A DNA stretch of 18,575 nt from Bacteroidales bacterium UBA1035 (GCA_002316835.1 DCEG01000110.1:2363-20937), one strand, 5' to 3'; numbered from the stretch's first letter, positions 1 through 7,704 are shown. The notes: a model not told the origin generated them from the sequence alone. Numbers and translations: made by a program.

Positions 1-201
1 GTTGGAAACAACGTTTCTCACTCCAACAGAAGAACAAAACGTAAATTTAACGTTAATTTGTTCAAAAAGAAATTCTTTTGGGTAGAAGAAGATTGCTGGA
101 TTAGCCTGAATATTTCTGCAGCAGGCTTGCGCACTGTTAATAAAATAGGATTGGATGCAGCTTTGAAACAAGCTGCTGAAAAAGGGTACTTAAATACTTA
201 A
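1..201 (+). CDS. rpmB: 50S ribosomal protein L28, 5'-truncated by window edge
   Basis: The first 66 codons read in frame 1 give the C-terminal part of ribosomal protein bL28, a component of the large ribosomal subunit. The visible start VGNNVSHSNRRTKRKF is the conserved basic segment of the family, followed by an ISAAGLRTVNKIGL-like core and a TAA stop. The true start codon lies before position 1, and only about a dozen residues should be missing given the usual length near 80. It is followed 19 bases later by rpmG, the usual partner in bacteria, so the two are very probably cotranscribed. Confidence 0.95.
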   Translation, partial: VGNNVSHSNRRTKRKFNVNLFKKKFFWVEEDCWISLNISAAGLRTVNKIGLDAALKQAAEKGYLNT

Positions 202-206
202 TTATT

Positions 207-213
207 AGGAGGG
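207..213 (+). promoter_or_regulatory. Strong Shine-Dalgarno sequence before rpmG
   Basis: The bases AGGAGGG lie 7 nt before the ATG of rpmG. This is a full match to the anti-Shine-Dalgarno end of 16S rRNA. Most other starts in this window have only A/T-rich leaders, as expected for Bacteroidota, so this site stands out and fixes the rpmG start. Confidence 0.8.
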
Positions 214-220
214 AAGAACA

Positions 221-409
221 ATGTCGAAAAAAGCAAAAGGAAATAGAATCCAGGTAATTTTAGAATGTACCGAACACAAAGAAAGTGGGATGCCCGGAAC
301 TTCGAGATATATAACAACGAAGAACAGGAAGAATACTACTGAAAGATTGGAGATTAAAAAATATAATCCCATCCTGAAGAGAATGACCGTTCATAAAGAA
401 ATTAAATAG
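221..409 (+). CDS. rpmG: 50S ribosomal protein L33
   Basis: The 62-residue basic protein matches ribosomal protein bL33 of the large subunit: MSKKAKGNRIQVILECTEHK, then the SRYITTKNRKNT core and an RLEIKKYNP segment typical of the family. It has only one cysteine (in ILECTEH), so the CxxC pairs of the zinc-binding form are absent and this is the zinc-independent type. It follows rpmB by 19 bases and precedes the DUF4295 gene by 15, in the order usual for Bacteroidota. The start is fixed by a strong AGGAGG at the correct spacing. Confidence 0.96.
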   Translation: MSKKAKGNRIQVILECTEHKESGMPGTSRYITTKNRKNTTERLEIKKYNPILKRMTVHKEIK

Positions 410-424
410 AGAAAGGATTAAATT

Positions 425-586
425 ATGGCAAAGAAAGCAGTCGCAGGATTTCGCGATAAAACATCAACATCAGGACGTAGCCACACGAAAGTAATTAAAA
501 TGGTGAAATCTGAAAAAACAGGAGCTTATTCTTTCAAAGAAGAAATGGTTCTGAACGATCAGGTACAAGATTTTTTCAAGAAATAA
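425..586 (+). CDS. DUF4295 family small basic protein
   Basis: This 53-codon gene is short and easily missed. It begins MAKKAVAGFRDKTSTSGR and contains KVIKMVKSEKTGAYSF, which matches the small Bacteroidota family DUF4295 (typical form MAKK.VA..., then KMVKS.K.GAY.F). The family is almost always found directly after rpmB-rpmG, as here, and its basic composition and position suggest a ribosome-associated role, but no function is established to my knowledge. AAAGGA about 9 nt before the ATG may serve as ribosome binding site. A hairpin terminator follows 20 bases after the stop. Confidence 0.9.
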   Translation: MAKKAVAGFRDKTSTSGRSHTKVIKMVKSEKTGAYSFKEEMVLNDQVQDFFKK

Positions 587-605
587 ATCCGTTAAAAATA
601 TATAA

Positions 606-643
606 AAGCTTCCCTGCAAGAATTTGTGGGGAAGTTTTTTATT
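606..643 (+). terminator. Rho-independent terminator after the rpmB-rpmG-DUF4295 operon
   Basis: CTTCCC at 609-614 pairs with GGGAAG at 629-634, with a smaller inner CAA/TTG pairing in the loop, and six T residues follow at 635-640. It lies between the DUF4295 stop and the ftsY promoter region, so it should end the ribosomal protein transcript, perhaps with some read-through. Confidence 0.75.
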
Positions 644-653
644 GACTATTTCG

Positions 654-661
654 TAAATTTG
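654..661 (+). promoter_or_regulatory. Possible -7 box for ftsY
   Basis: TAAATTTG is a full match to the Bacteroidota -7 consensus TAnnTTTG and lies 69 bases before the ftsY ATG, just after the upstream terminator. I see no TTG at the expected -33 spacing, so the call rests on the -7 box and on position alone. Confidence 0.35.
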
Positions 662-729
662 TATGATATTGCGGAAGTTTCGAAATATACTTACGTAAAG
701 GAAATTCAAAAAGTAATAATTACGCAATT

Positions 730-1683
730 ATGGGATTATTCGATATATTTTCGAAGAAAAAGAAAGAGACGCTGGATCAGGGATTAGAGAAAACCAAGGA
801 AAATATTTTCTCCAAATTAACACGCGCCGTTGCCGGAAAATCGAGAGTGGACGATGATGTTCTCGATGAACTGGAAGAAATATTGGTAACATCGGATGTA
901 GGCGTGGATACTACATTAAAAATAATTGAACGTATAGAAGAGCGTGTAGCTCGTGATAAGTACGTGGGAACAGATGAACTTACCAGAATTCTTCGTGAAG
1001 AGATAGCCGAATTACTTACTGAAAATAACTCAGATGACATTGCCGAATTTGCTGTTCCCGAAGATAAAAAACCATACGTAATTATGGTAGTTGGAGTAAA
1101 TGGAGTGGGGAAGACGACTACCATCGGAAAACTGGCGTATCAATTCAAACAGAACGGATTATCGGTTTATCTCGGCGCTGCTGATACTTTCCGCGCAGCG
1201 GCTGTGGAACAGTTGGATATTTGGGGTAAGCGCGTAGGAGTTCCGGTTGTAAAGCAAAAAATGGGCGCCGATCCGGCATCGGTGGCTTTTGATACCTTGA
1301 ATTCAGCCAAAGCGAATCATGCCGATGTTGTTATTATCGACACTGCAGGGCGCCTACATAATAAAATCAATTTGATGAATGAGCTCACCAAAATTAAAAA
1401 CGTCATGAGTAAAGTCATCGCGGATACTCCTAACGAAGTTCTTCTAGTTCTCGATGGATCCACCGGACAAAATGCCTTTGAGCAAGCTAAACATTTTACC
1501 GCTGCTACAGAGGTAACTGCTTTGGCGATTACTAAATTAGACGGAACAGCCAAAGGTGGTGTAGTTATTGGCATATCAGACCAGTTTAAGATACCGGTAA
1601 AATATATAGGGTTAGGTGAAGGAATGGAGGACTTGCAGGTTTTCCGCAGAAAAGAGTTTGTAGATTCATTGTTTGGAGGATGA
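730..1683 (+). CDS. ftsY: Signal recognition particle receptor FtsY
   Basis: FtsY is the membrane-associated GTPase that receives the SRP-ribosome-nascent chain complex and hands it to the Sec translocon. The 317-residue protein has the helical N domain (about residues 20-95) and the SRP-type G domain: P-loop GVNGVGKTTT (122-131), DTFRAAA, DTAGR (204-208) and TKLDG (268-272) followed by TAKGG. The acidic A domain seen in E. coli is reduced to a short lysine-rich amphipathic start, MGLFDIFSKKKKE, which probably contacts the membrane; this is the normal short form of the phylum. Its stop overlaps the rimO start by 4 bases, implying coupled translation. Confidence 0.97.
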   Translation: MGLFDIFSKKKKETLDQGLEKTKENIFSKLTRAVAGKSRVDDDVLDELEEILVTSDVGVDTTLKIIERIEERVARDKYVGTDELTRILREEIAELLTENNSDDIAEFAVPEDKKPYVIMVVGVNGVGKTTTIGKLAYQFKQNGLSVYLGAADTFRAAAVEQLDIWGKRVGVPVVKQKMGADPASVAFDTLNSAKANHADVVIIDTAGRLHNKINLMNELTKIKNVMSKVIADTPNEVLLVLDGSTGQNAFEQAKHFTAATEVTALAITKLDGTAKGGVVIGISDQFKIPVKYIGLGEGMEDLQVFRRKEFVDSLFGG

Positions 1684-2981
1684 AGAACAGAATTGATGTT
1701 ATAACGCTGGGTTGCTCCAAAAATTTAGTAGATTCTGAACGATTGATGCGACAGCTGGTAGCTAACGGATATACGGTGGAACATGATCCTGCAGATCCAA
1801 AAGGAGAGATTGCCGTTATCAATACCTGCGGTTTTATTGGTGATGCCAAAGAAGAATCCATTAATATGATTCTGGAATTTGCCGAGGCCAAAAAGGCAAA
1901 CAGGCTGAAAAAATTATTTGTGATGGGCTGCCTCACGGAGCGATATATGAATGAACTTCAGGAGGAAATTCCTGAAGTTGATAAATTCTACGGAAAATTC
2001 AACTGGAAAGGTCTGATTACAGACCTGGGCAAATCGTATTACAAAGATCTTGAGTTTGACCGTTCGCTTTCCACGCCGCCTCATTATGCTTACGTAAAAA
2101 TATCTGAGGGATGTGATCGTACCTGCTCTTATTGTTCCATTCCGATAATGACCGGCAAGCACAAATCGCGTCCAATGGAGGAGATTGAAGAAGAAGTTCG
2201 CCGTTTGGTTACGCAAGGTGTCCGGGAGTTTCAGTTTATTGCGCAAGACCTTACTTATTACGGGCTCGACCGATATAAGCAAATGATGTTGCCCGAGTTG
2301 GTTGAACGGATTGCCGATATTAAAGGCGCCGACTGGATTCGTCTTCATTATGCCTATCCGGCACATTTCCCTACCGATTTGCTGCGTGTGATCCGTGAAC
2401 GTGAAAACGTGTGTAATTACCTCGATATCGCTTTGCAGCACATTAGCGACAATATGCTGCAAAAAATGCGACGCAACATCACCAAGCAGCAAACCATTGA
2501 TTTGATTGCCCAATTTAGGGAAGAAGTGCCCGGGATACATTTGCGTACAACCTTGATGGTTGGGCATCCGGGCGAAACAGAACGGGATTTTGAAGAACTT
2601 CTCGATTTTGTAAAACAAACCCGATTCGAGCGCTTGGGCGCATTCCCGTATTCGCACGAAGATGATACGTATTGCGATAAAAACTATACCGATGATATTC
2701 CAGCATCGGTAAAACAAGAGCGCATGAATCTATTGATGGAAGCCCAGGAAGCTATCGCGTTGGATATAAATGAATCGAAAATCGGACAAACTCTGAAAGT
2801 GATAATTGACAGGCAAGATGCCGAATATTATATCGGTCGCACCGAGTTTGACTCTCCCGAAGTGGATGGTGAAGTATTGATTGAAAAACAGTCAGTATTG
2901 AAAATTGGAGAATTTTACGATGTGAAAATTTTATCGGCTTTGCCTTTTGATTTGATTGGGAAAGTAGCGGAAAGCCGATAG
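1680..2981 (+). CDS. rimO: Ribosomal protein S12 methylthiotransferase RimO
   Basis: RimO is a radical-SAM enzyme that adds a methylthio group to the conserved aspartate of ribosomal protein S12. The 433-residue protein shows the N-terminal UPF0004/MTTase domain with the three cysteines of the auxiliary 4Fe-4S cluster (C12 in TLGCSKN, C50 in NTCGF, C84 in MGCLTER), the radical-SAM CxxxCxxC motif at C145, C149 and C152 (GCDRTCSYCSIP), and a C-terminal TRAM domain from about residue 365. The LGCSKNLVDSE start and the length fit RimO rather than the tRNA enzymes MiaB or MtaB. It overlaps ftsY by 4 bases (ATGA). Confidence 0.96.
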   Translation: MKNRIDVITLGCSKNLVDSERLMRQLVANGYTVEHDPADPKGEIAVINTCGFIGDAKEESINMILEFAEAKKANRLKKLFVMGCLTERYMNELQEEIPEVDKFYGKFNWKGLITDLGKSYYKDLEFDRSLSTPPHYAYVKISEGCDRTCSYCSIPIMTGKHKSRPMEEIEEEVRRLVTQGVREFQFIAQDLTYYGLDRYKQMMLPELVERIADIKGADWIRLHYAYPAHFPTDLLRVIRERENVCNYLDIALQHISDNMLQKMRRNITKQQTIDLIAQFREEVPGIHLRTTLMVGHPGETERDFEELLDFVKQTRFERLGAFPYSHEDDTYCDKNYTDDIPASVKQERMNLLMEAQEAIALDINESKIGQTLKVIIDRQDAEYYIGRTEFDSPEVDGEVLIEKQSVLKIGEFYDVKILSALPFDLIGKVAESR

Positions 2982-3012
2982 CTAAGAGTGGATAAACTTT
3001 GAACTTAATAAA

Positions 3013-3306
3013 ATGACACACAAAGAATTTGTTTCTGAAATGGCGCAACGGCTCGATTTAACCCAATCGAAAGTATCGGACTTACTGGACGCGACAGTAA
3101 CTGTGCTGAATGAGAAACTTTCGGAAAATACACAAATTTCTGTTCAAAATTTCGGGGTTTTCGAAACCAGAAAGAGAGCAGAGCGCATTTCGGTGAATCC
3201 TCAAACGCAAGAGCGATATTTGGTCCCACCATCTATTGTGGCAACTTTTAAACCTGCATCGGGTATCAAAGAACAACTGAAAACACTTGAAGAAGATGGA
3301 AAATAA
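3013..3306 (+). CDS. HU family DNA-binding protein
   Basis: The 97-residue protein is a HU/IHF-type nucleoid protein, a small DNA-bending dimer. MTHKEFVSEMAQRLDLTQSKVSDLL is the N-terminal helical part; ISVQNFGVFETRKRAERISVNPQT is the beta core leading into the DNA-binding arm, and the C-terminal VPPSIVATFKPASGIKEQL matches the family's final strand and helix. The arm carries no clear NP-intercalating motif beyond SVNPQT. It begins 31 bases after rimO, and its last 11 bases overlap the next gene, which also begins with an HU domain, so the two may form heterodimers. That pairing is inference. Confidence 0.9.
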   Translation: MTHKEFVSEMAQRLDLTQSKVSDLLDATVTVLNEKLSENTQISVQNFGVFETRKRAERISVNPQTQERYLVPPSIVATFKPASGIKEQLKTLEEDGK

Positions 3307-4285
3307 AATTACACTCTCCGATTTAATCGATTTGTTGGCCACACGAGCCGATATTTCCAACAACGAATCAGATGCTTTTTTGAAGACGTTTTTCGAAATT
3401 ATTACAGAAACTCTTGCTAAAGACGAAGTTGTCAAGATTAAAGACTTTGGAACATTCAAACTCACTCCCATTCAAGCTCGCGAAAGTGTAGATGTAAATA
3501 CCAGCGAAAAGATAGAGATTCCCGCTCATAACCGGTTAAGTTTTTCGCCGGCAACTGCTTTGAAAGAATTGGTGAATAAACCGTTTTCTCATTTTGAAAC
3601 CATCTTGTTGAACGAGGGAGTTACTTTTGAAGGAGTAGAAGAAGAAATTGCTGTAACCGAAGAAAATAAGGATATTGAAACGCTGACTGAGCAAATTGTC
3701 GAGTCGGCCGAAATAATAATTCCTGTCGAAGAACCCGAAACAACTATTGAGGAAACTGAAGACGCTTCAACTGAAATACCTGCATTGGAGCTAGATTCTT
3801 ATCGCGAAGTATTTCATTCAGATAAAACACTTTACACCAAACCTGAAAGACGAACCAAAATCCCCTCGGTGTGGATACCTGTTTTGGGAGGTGTTGCCAT
3901 TGCGTTGGCAAGTCTTTTTTTTTTCGTGCAATGGCAAACTCGAAAAAGACCGATAATAATCGCTGAAAAGCAGCCAGTTGTTGAAAAAGTTCCTCAGAAA
4001 ATCATTTCGATGGAAAAAAGTGAGCCGGAAAGAAAAGAACTGGAAACAGTTGTTTTATCGGATGGAAAAACGTTGCGTATTCTCGCAGAAGAAAAGTTCG
4101 GCAATCGCGAGTTCTGGATATATATTTATTTGAAGAACAAGAACAAAATAAAAAATCCCAACGTAGTTTCTGTGGGCACAGAGTTGATTATTCCTGCTCT
4201 ATCGGAATACGATATTAACGCATCAAATCCACAATCTATTGCCAAGGCTAAAACACTGGGCGATAATGAACTGAAAAAATTTTAA
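3296..4285 (+). CDS. Membrane-anchored HU-like protein with C-terminal LysM-like domain
   Basis: This 329-residue protein joins three parts. Residues 1-95 are an HU/IHF-like fold (VVKIKDFGTFKLTPIQARES, then VDVNTSEKIEIPAHNRLSFSP, split here). Residues 105-185 are a very acidic linker rich in E. Residues 189-213 form one hydrophobic membrane span (IPVLGGVAIALASLFFFVQW). Residues about 253-300 resemble LysM: a TLRILAEEKFGN start, FWIYIYLKNKNKI, and a VGTELIIP ending. With HU in the cytoplasm, the LysM-like part would sit in the periplasm next to peptidoglycan. I chose the ATG at 3296 over an in-frame TTG at 3287; it overlaps the HU gene by 11 bases. Related HU plus membrane proteins occur in Bacteroidales, but I know of no proven role. 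Confidence 0.85.
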   Translation: MENKITLSDLIDLLATRADISNNESDAFLKTFFEIITETLAKDEVVKIKDFGTFKLTPIQARESVDVNTSEKIEIPAHNRLSFSPATALKELVNKPFSHFETILLNEGVTFEGVEEEIAVTEENKDIETLTEQIVESAEIIIPVEEPETTIEETEDASTEIPALELDSYREVFHSDKTLYTKPERRTKIPSVWIPVLGGVAIALASLFFFVQWQTRKRPIIIAEKQPVVEKVPQKIISMEKSEPERKELETVVLSDGKTLRILAEEKFGNREFWIYIYLKNKNKIKNPNVVSVGTELIIPALSEYDINASNPQSIAKAKTLGDNELKKF

Positions 4286-4289
4286 GTAA

Positions 4290-4318
4290 AAAAGCGAGTT
4301 TTTTACTCGCTTTTATTA
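4290..4318. terminator. Bidirectional terminator between the HU-like gene and sucD
   Basis: AAAAGCGAGT (4290-4299) pairs perfectly with ACTCGCTTTT (4305-4314) across a five-T loop. T residues follow on the plus strand, and the A run on the left arm gives a T run on the minus strand. It sits 4 bases after one stop and just before the convergent sucD stop, so it can end transcripts from both sides. Confidence 0.88.
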
Positions 4319-4321
4319 TTC

Positions 4322-5188
4322 TCATAATCTGTTCTTCAGCAAATCCGGAATTTGACTTGGCTCTTTGGCTACCGGAACCCCCACTGCCTCGAAAGCCGCA
4401 ATTTTTTCGGCTGCGGTGCCTGAACCACTGGAAATAATGGCTCCTGCATGACCCATTTGTTTTCCCGGAGGTGCTTGCTGTCCTGCAATGAAAGCAGCTA
4501 CAGGCTTGGTAATATGCTTTCTGATATATTCGGCAGCACGTTCTTCGGCATCTCCGCCAATTTCTCCGATAAGAGCTATGGAATCTGTTTCAGGGTCGTT
4601 CTGGAACATTTCCAACAGTTCCTGATAATATAATCCTACAATTGGGTCTCCGCCAACGCCCACAGCAGTAGATTGTCCCAGACCCTTGGATGTAAGGTTA
4701 TACACTACTTCGTAAGTAAGCGTTCCGCTACGACTGATTACGCCCGTTGAGCCTTTTTTGAAAATCATGGTCGGCATTATCCCTACCGAACTTTTATCGG
4801 GGGAAATTAAGCCGGGACAATTGGGCCCAATAAGATTGGCACCTTTCAGTTTAATGTAGCGATAAGCCTCAACCACATCAAGAGTAGGAACACCTTCTGT
4901 AATACAAATAATAAGCTTTACTCCGGCATCGGCTGCTTCCATCATAGCGTCTTTGGCAAACGGAGCCGGAACAAAAATTACCGAAGTGTTGGCTTCTGTT
5001 TCTTGTACGGCATCGCGTACGGTATTAAAGACAGGAATTCCTTCCACCATTTCTCCGGCTTTACCGGGTGATGTTCCGCCAACAATATTTGTACCGTAAG
5101 CTTTCATCTTTGCCGTGTGAAATCCTCCGTCGCGCCCGGTAATTCCCTGAACGATTAATCGTGTATTTTTATCTATTAGAATACTCAT
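4322..5188 (-). CDS. sucD: Succinate--CoA ligase (ADP/GDP-forming), alpha subunit
   Basis: SucD is the CoA-binding and catalytic-histidine subunit of succinyl-CoA synthetase, which converts succinyl-CoA, phosphate and NDP to succinate, CoA and NTP. The 288-residue protein has the N-terminal CoA-binding fold (VQGITGRDGGFHT, residues 13-25), PNCPGLISP (122-130), and the phosphohistidine loop GHAGAIISSGSGTA with H247. The length matches the family. It lies downstream of sucC on the same strand across a 39-base gap made of short repeats. The downstream end meets the strong terminator at 4290-4318. Confidence 0.97.
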   Translation of the reverse strand: MSILIDKNTRLIVQGITGRDGGFHTAKMKAYGTNIVGGTSPGKAGEMVEGIPVFNTVRDAVQETEANTSVIFVPAPFAKDAMMEAADAGVKLIICITEGVPTLDVVEAYRYIKLKGANLIGPNCPGLISPDKSSVGIMPTMIFKKGSTGVISRSGTLTYEVVYNLTSKGLGQSTAVGVGGDPIVGLYYQELLEMFQNDPETDSIALIGEIGGDAEERAAEYIRKHITKPVAAFIAGQQAPPGKQMGHAGAIISSGSGTAAEKIAAFEAVGVPVAKEPSQIPDLLKNRL

Positions 5189-5190
5189 AT

Positions 5191-5227
5191 TTTAGACTGT
5201 TTGACTGTTAGACATTAGATTTTTAGA
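5191..5227. repeat. Degenerate short tandem repeat in the sucC-sucD gap
   Basis: The whole 39-base gap between sucC and sucD is made of about five imperfect 7-9-base units of the form TTAGACTG (TTTAGACTG, TTTGACTG, TTAGACA, TTAGATTT, TTAGATTA on the plus strand). It has no coding content. Such low-complexity spacers can vary in copy number between strains. Confidence 0.5.
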
Positions 5228-6361
5228 TTATCTCGCCAATTCAACGGCTTTTTTACCGGCTTCGCCCATTGTTTCTGCCAGATGGAATTTAGAACCTTTC
5301 AACAATTCACGGCCTTCCTTCTCGTTTGTTCCTGTCAAGCGGATCACAATAGGAATATCGGTTTGTATTTGGTGGAAAGCTTCCAACAGTCCTCTTGCCA
5401 CATCGTCACAGCGAGTTATTCCACCAAAAATATTGATGAGTACTACTTTCACATTCTTGTCACTCAGTAAGAGTTTCATCGCTTCAATTACTTTGGTGGG
5501 ATTCGAGCTTCCACCGATATCGAGGAAATTGGCCGGTTCTCCACCGTACAACTTTATCATGTCCATGGTTGCCATTGCTAACCCTGCTCCATTTACCATA
5601 CATCCGATTTCTCCACCAAGGTGAACATAGCTAAATCCTTTGCTTTTAGCGTTTAGTTCTTTCTTTTCTTCTTCAGTGGGTTCGTTCAGCGAACTAATTT
5701 TAGGATGACGAAACAAAGCGTTATCGTCAAAAGTCATTTTCGCGTCGATTGCCTTTATCTCTCCCTCTTCTGTAAGTACCAGTGGATTGATTTCTGCCAG
5801 TGATGCGTCGGTATCGATAAAAAGTTTATATAGTTTTTGGAAAATCGTTGCCGCTTCACGAACCAGTTTTATGTCGTCGAAAAGTTTGAAAGCTGCTTCA
5901 CGAGCCAGATAGTCAGGTACTCCGATAAGGGGATCGATAACTATTTTATGAATTTTTTCGGGGGTAGTGTGCGCTACTTCTTCAATGTCCATTCCGCCTT
6001 CGCGGCTCAACATCAGGATGGTAGATTTTGATTTTCTGTCAATGACATAGCTTACATAATATTCCGAAGCGATGTTTACGGCTTTGCCGACAAGTACTCT
6101 GTCAACAATAAATCCCTTTATATCCATCCACAAAATGCTGGCAACGTGTTGGCGAAGTTCTATTTCGTCTTTGGCGAGTTTCACACCACCCGCTTTTCCA
6201 CGTCCTCCTGTATGAACCTGTGCTTTAACCACCACTAACGGGGCATCCAATTCTTTATATGCCCGCACTGCATCTTCCACGTTACGACAGATATATGCTT
6301 TATCAACCGGTAATCCGTATGATGCTAATAATTCTCTTGCCTGATATTCATGAATTTTCAT
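5228..6361 (-). CDS. sucC: Succinate--CoA ligase (ADP/GDP-forming), beta subunit
   Basis: SucC is the ATP-grasp subunit of succinyl-CoA synthetase and binds the nucleotide and Mg2+. The 377-residue protein begins MKIHEYQARELLASYGLPVD, as the family does, and carries VVVKAQVHTGGRGKAGGV (43-60) for nucleotide binding, EINPLVLTEEGEIKAIDAK for metal binding, and NIFGGITRCDDVA near the active-site interface with SucD. It is slightly shorter than the E. coli protein (388 residues) but has no missing motif. It is the first gene of the sucC-sucD operon; its upstream gap (6362-6531) holds only a weak promoter match. Confidence 0.97.
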   Translation of the reverse strand: MKIHEYQARELLASYGLPVDKAYICRNVEDAVRAYKELDAPLVVVKAQVHTGGRGKAGGVKLAKDEIELRQHVASILWMDIKGFIVDRVLVGKAVNIASEYYVSYVIDRKSKSTILMLSREGGMDIEEVAHTTPEKIHKIVIDPLIGVPDYLAREAAFKLFDDIKLVREAATIFQKLYKLFIDTDASLAEINPLVLTEEGEIKAIDAKMTFDDNALFRHPKISSLNEPTEEEKKELNAKSKGFSYVHLGGEIGCMVNGAGLAMATMDMIKLYGGEPANFLDIGGSSNPTKVIEAMKLLLSDKNVKVVLINIFGGITRCDDVARGLLEAFHQIQTDIPIVIRLTGTNEKEGRELLKGSKFHLAETMGEAGKKAVELAR

Positions 6362-6402
6362 GGGCTTTTCAAATTTTATTTAGTATTGAATTAATAATTT
6401 CG

Positions 6403-6410
6403 TAAAAGTA
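6403..6410 (-). promoter_or_regulatory. Possible -7 box for sucCD
   Basis: On the minus strand TACTTTTA matches TAnnTTTG at seven of eight positions, 42 bases before the sucC start. No good -33 TTG is seen at 19-21 bases upstream, so the call is weak. The rest of the 170-base gap (6362-6531) is A/T-rich with nothing else I can support except an A/T-rich inverted repeat near 6516-6535. Confidence 0.3.
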
Positions 6411-6531
6411 GGGATTTTTTCTGATTAAAGAAAAATTAAGTGGATTTTTTACCTTAAATGTAGAAAAAAGAATCTATTTGCCATAATTGCTTTTTTATCA
6501 GAAAGATAAATGCTTTTAATATCATATTATA

Positions 6532-7632
6532 TTAAAGTTTTAACTTTATTACCTCACTTCCCGCAAGTAAAAAAGCACCTGTGCCATAAACTTCCCAGCT
6601 GTTTTCATCAAAGTTCTTTCTTGGATCAGCTCCAATAGGTTGTACCCATCCCACTCTTCCCTCATCGTTTACACATTTATTTAAGCTAATCCATGCTTTC
6701 TTTACGGATGGCAGATACGTTTTCCTGTCCAGCAACTTATTGTTTATTCCCCAGGCCAGAGCATAACAAAAGAATCCTGACCCACTTACTTCACCTCCCG
6801 GATAAGATGCAGGGTCAAGTAAACTTGCCCGCCATAATCCATCCTCCTGTTGTAACCCTACTACCCTTGATGACATTTCTTTAAACAGCTCTTCATAGAA
6901 TCGGCGTGTAGGGTAGTTTTTGGGTAATTCTTGAAGTATGCGGACAAGTCCTCCCATTACCCATCCATTACCCCGGGACCAAAATATTTTCTGTCCATTA
7001 GCTTCCTTGCGGCCCGAACCATCCGGCTTAATCACGTAGTTCAGATCGCGGGCAAACAGGTGTTCGTCTTTGTTATACAGCAGATCATAACATTCTTTGA
7101 AGTAGGTGTCATTAATTTCAAGCAATGATTTGTTATTGGTCTCCATGCCAAATTTTACCAAAGTGGGTGGAGCCATAAAGAGTGCATCGCACCACCAGTA
7201 TTTTACAATCTCTATTTCTCCTCTTTTGGGATAAGGCCTGCTCGTGTAAATCTTCAATGTATCCAGAGTAGGTTGTATCATTTCAGGCATTTTTTCGTGA
7301 CGGTACATGTCGAGATACATCTGGCTGATGACTATATCATCCGCATGATACCAGCGTCTGTACGGTGTCCAGTTTACAGAATTTCCCATATCCAGCATGG
7401 CTTGGTAAATTCCATTGGCTTTTGTGGTTTCCCAGGCGGCGTACACACCCGCGTAAAAGGCTCCGTTAGTCCAGTCCCGTGGTTCGTGTTTTGGATGATT
7501 TAATTGCCAGTTGGCAGTTTTGATCATGGTTGTTTTTATGTACCTTTTGTCGAATACTTTCTCTGTTACATTTTGAGCATTTACCGATAAAATAAACAAC
7601 AGCAGTAACAACGTAATTAACTTTCTGTTCAT
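6532..7632 (-). CDS. Secreted GH88/GH105-type unsaturated glucuronyl (rhamnogalacturonyl) hydrolase
   Basis: The 366-residue protein has a cleavable signal peptide (MNRKLITLLLLLFILSVNAQ), so it acts in the periplasm or outside. The rest matches the (alpha/alpha)6-barrel family of unsaturated rhamnogalacturonyl/glucuronyl hydrolases, which remove the 4,5-unsaturated uronic acid that polysaccharide lyases leave on oligosaccharides. Diagnostic features are DWTNGAFYAGVYAAW (53-67), YHADD (95-99), WWCDALFMAPP (146-156) with D149 as likely general acid, and WSRGNGW (218-224). It stands alone: no SusC/SusD pair, lyase or sulfatase is adjacent, and the neighbouring TonB receptor looks iron-related. 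The exact substrate cannot be read from sequence. Family call firm, GH105 versus GH88 less so. Confidence 0.88.
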   Translation of the reverse strand: MNRKLITLLLLLFILSVNAQNVTEKVFDKRYIKTTMIKTANWQLNHPKHEPRDWTNGAFYAGVYAAWETTKANGIYQAMLDMGNSVNWTPYRRWYHADDIVISQMYLDMYRHEKMPEMIQPTLDTLKIYTSRPYPKRGEIEIVKYWWCDALFMAPPTLVKFGMETNNKSLLEINDTYFKECYDLLYNKDEHLFARDLNYVIKPDGSGRKEANGQKIFWSRGNGWVMGGLVRILQELPKNYPTRRFYEELFKEMSSRVVGLQQEDGLWRASLLDPASYPGGEVSGSGFFCYALAWGINNKLLDRKTYLPSVKKAWISLNKCVNDEGRVGWVQPIGADPRKNFDENSWEVYGTGAFLLAGSEVIKLKL

Positions 7633-7704
7633 GATGCGAATTTGTTATGTTTTGACTTTTTGAGTTAAATTTTTTTATGTCTTATCAATAATGAGTGTGA
7701 ACTA

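Noticed and set aside
1914..2717. Long minus-strand reading frame of 267 codons opposite rimO
   Set aside because: It lies entirely antisense to a gene with strong family motifs, has no recognisable domain, and is cysteine/arginine-rich in the way of reverse-frame shadows.
6516..6535. A/T-rich inverted repeat (TTAATAT/ATATTAA) after the GH105-type gene as a terminator
   Set aside because: The stem has no G/C pairs and there is no T tract, so I do not call it.
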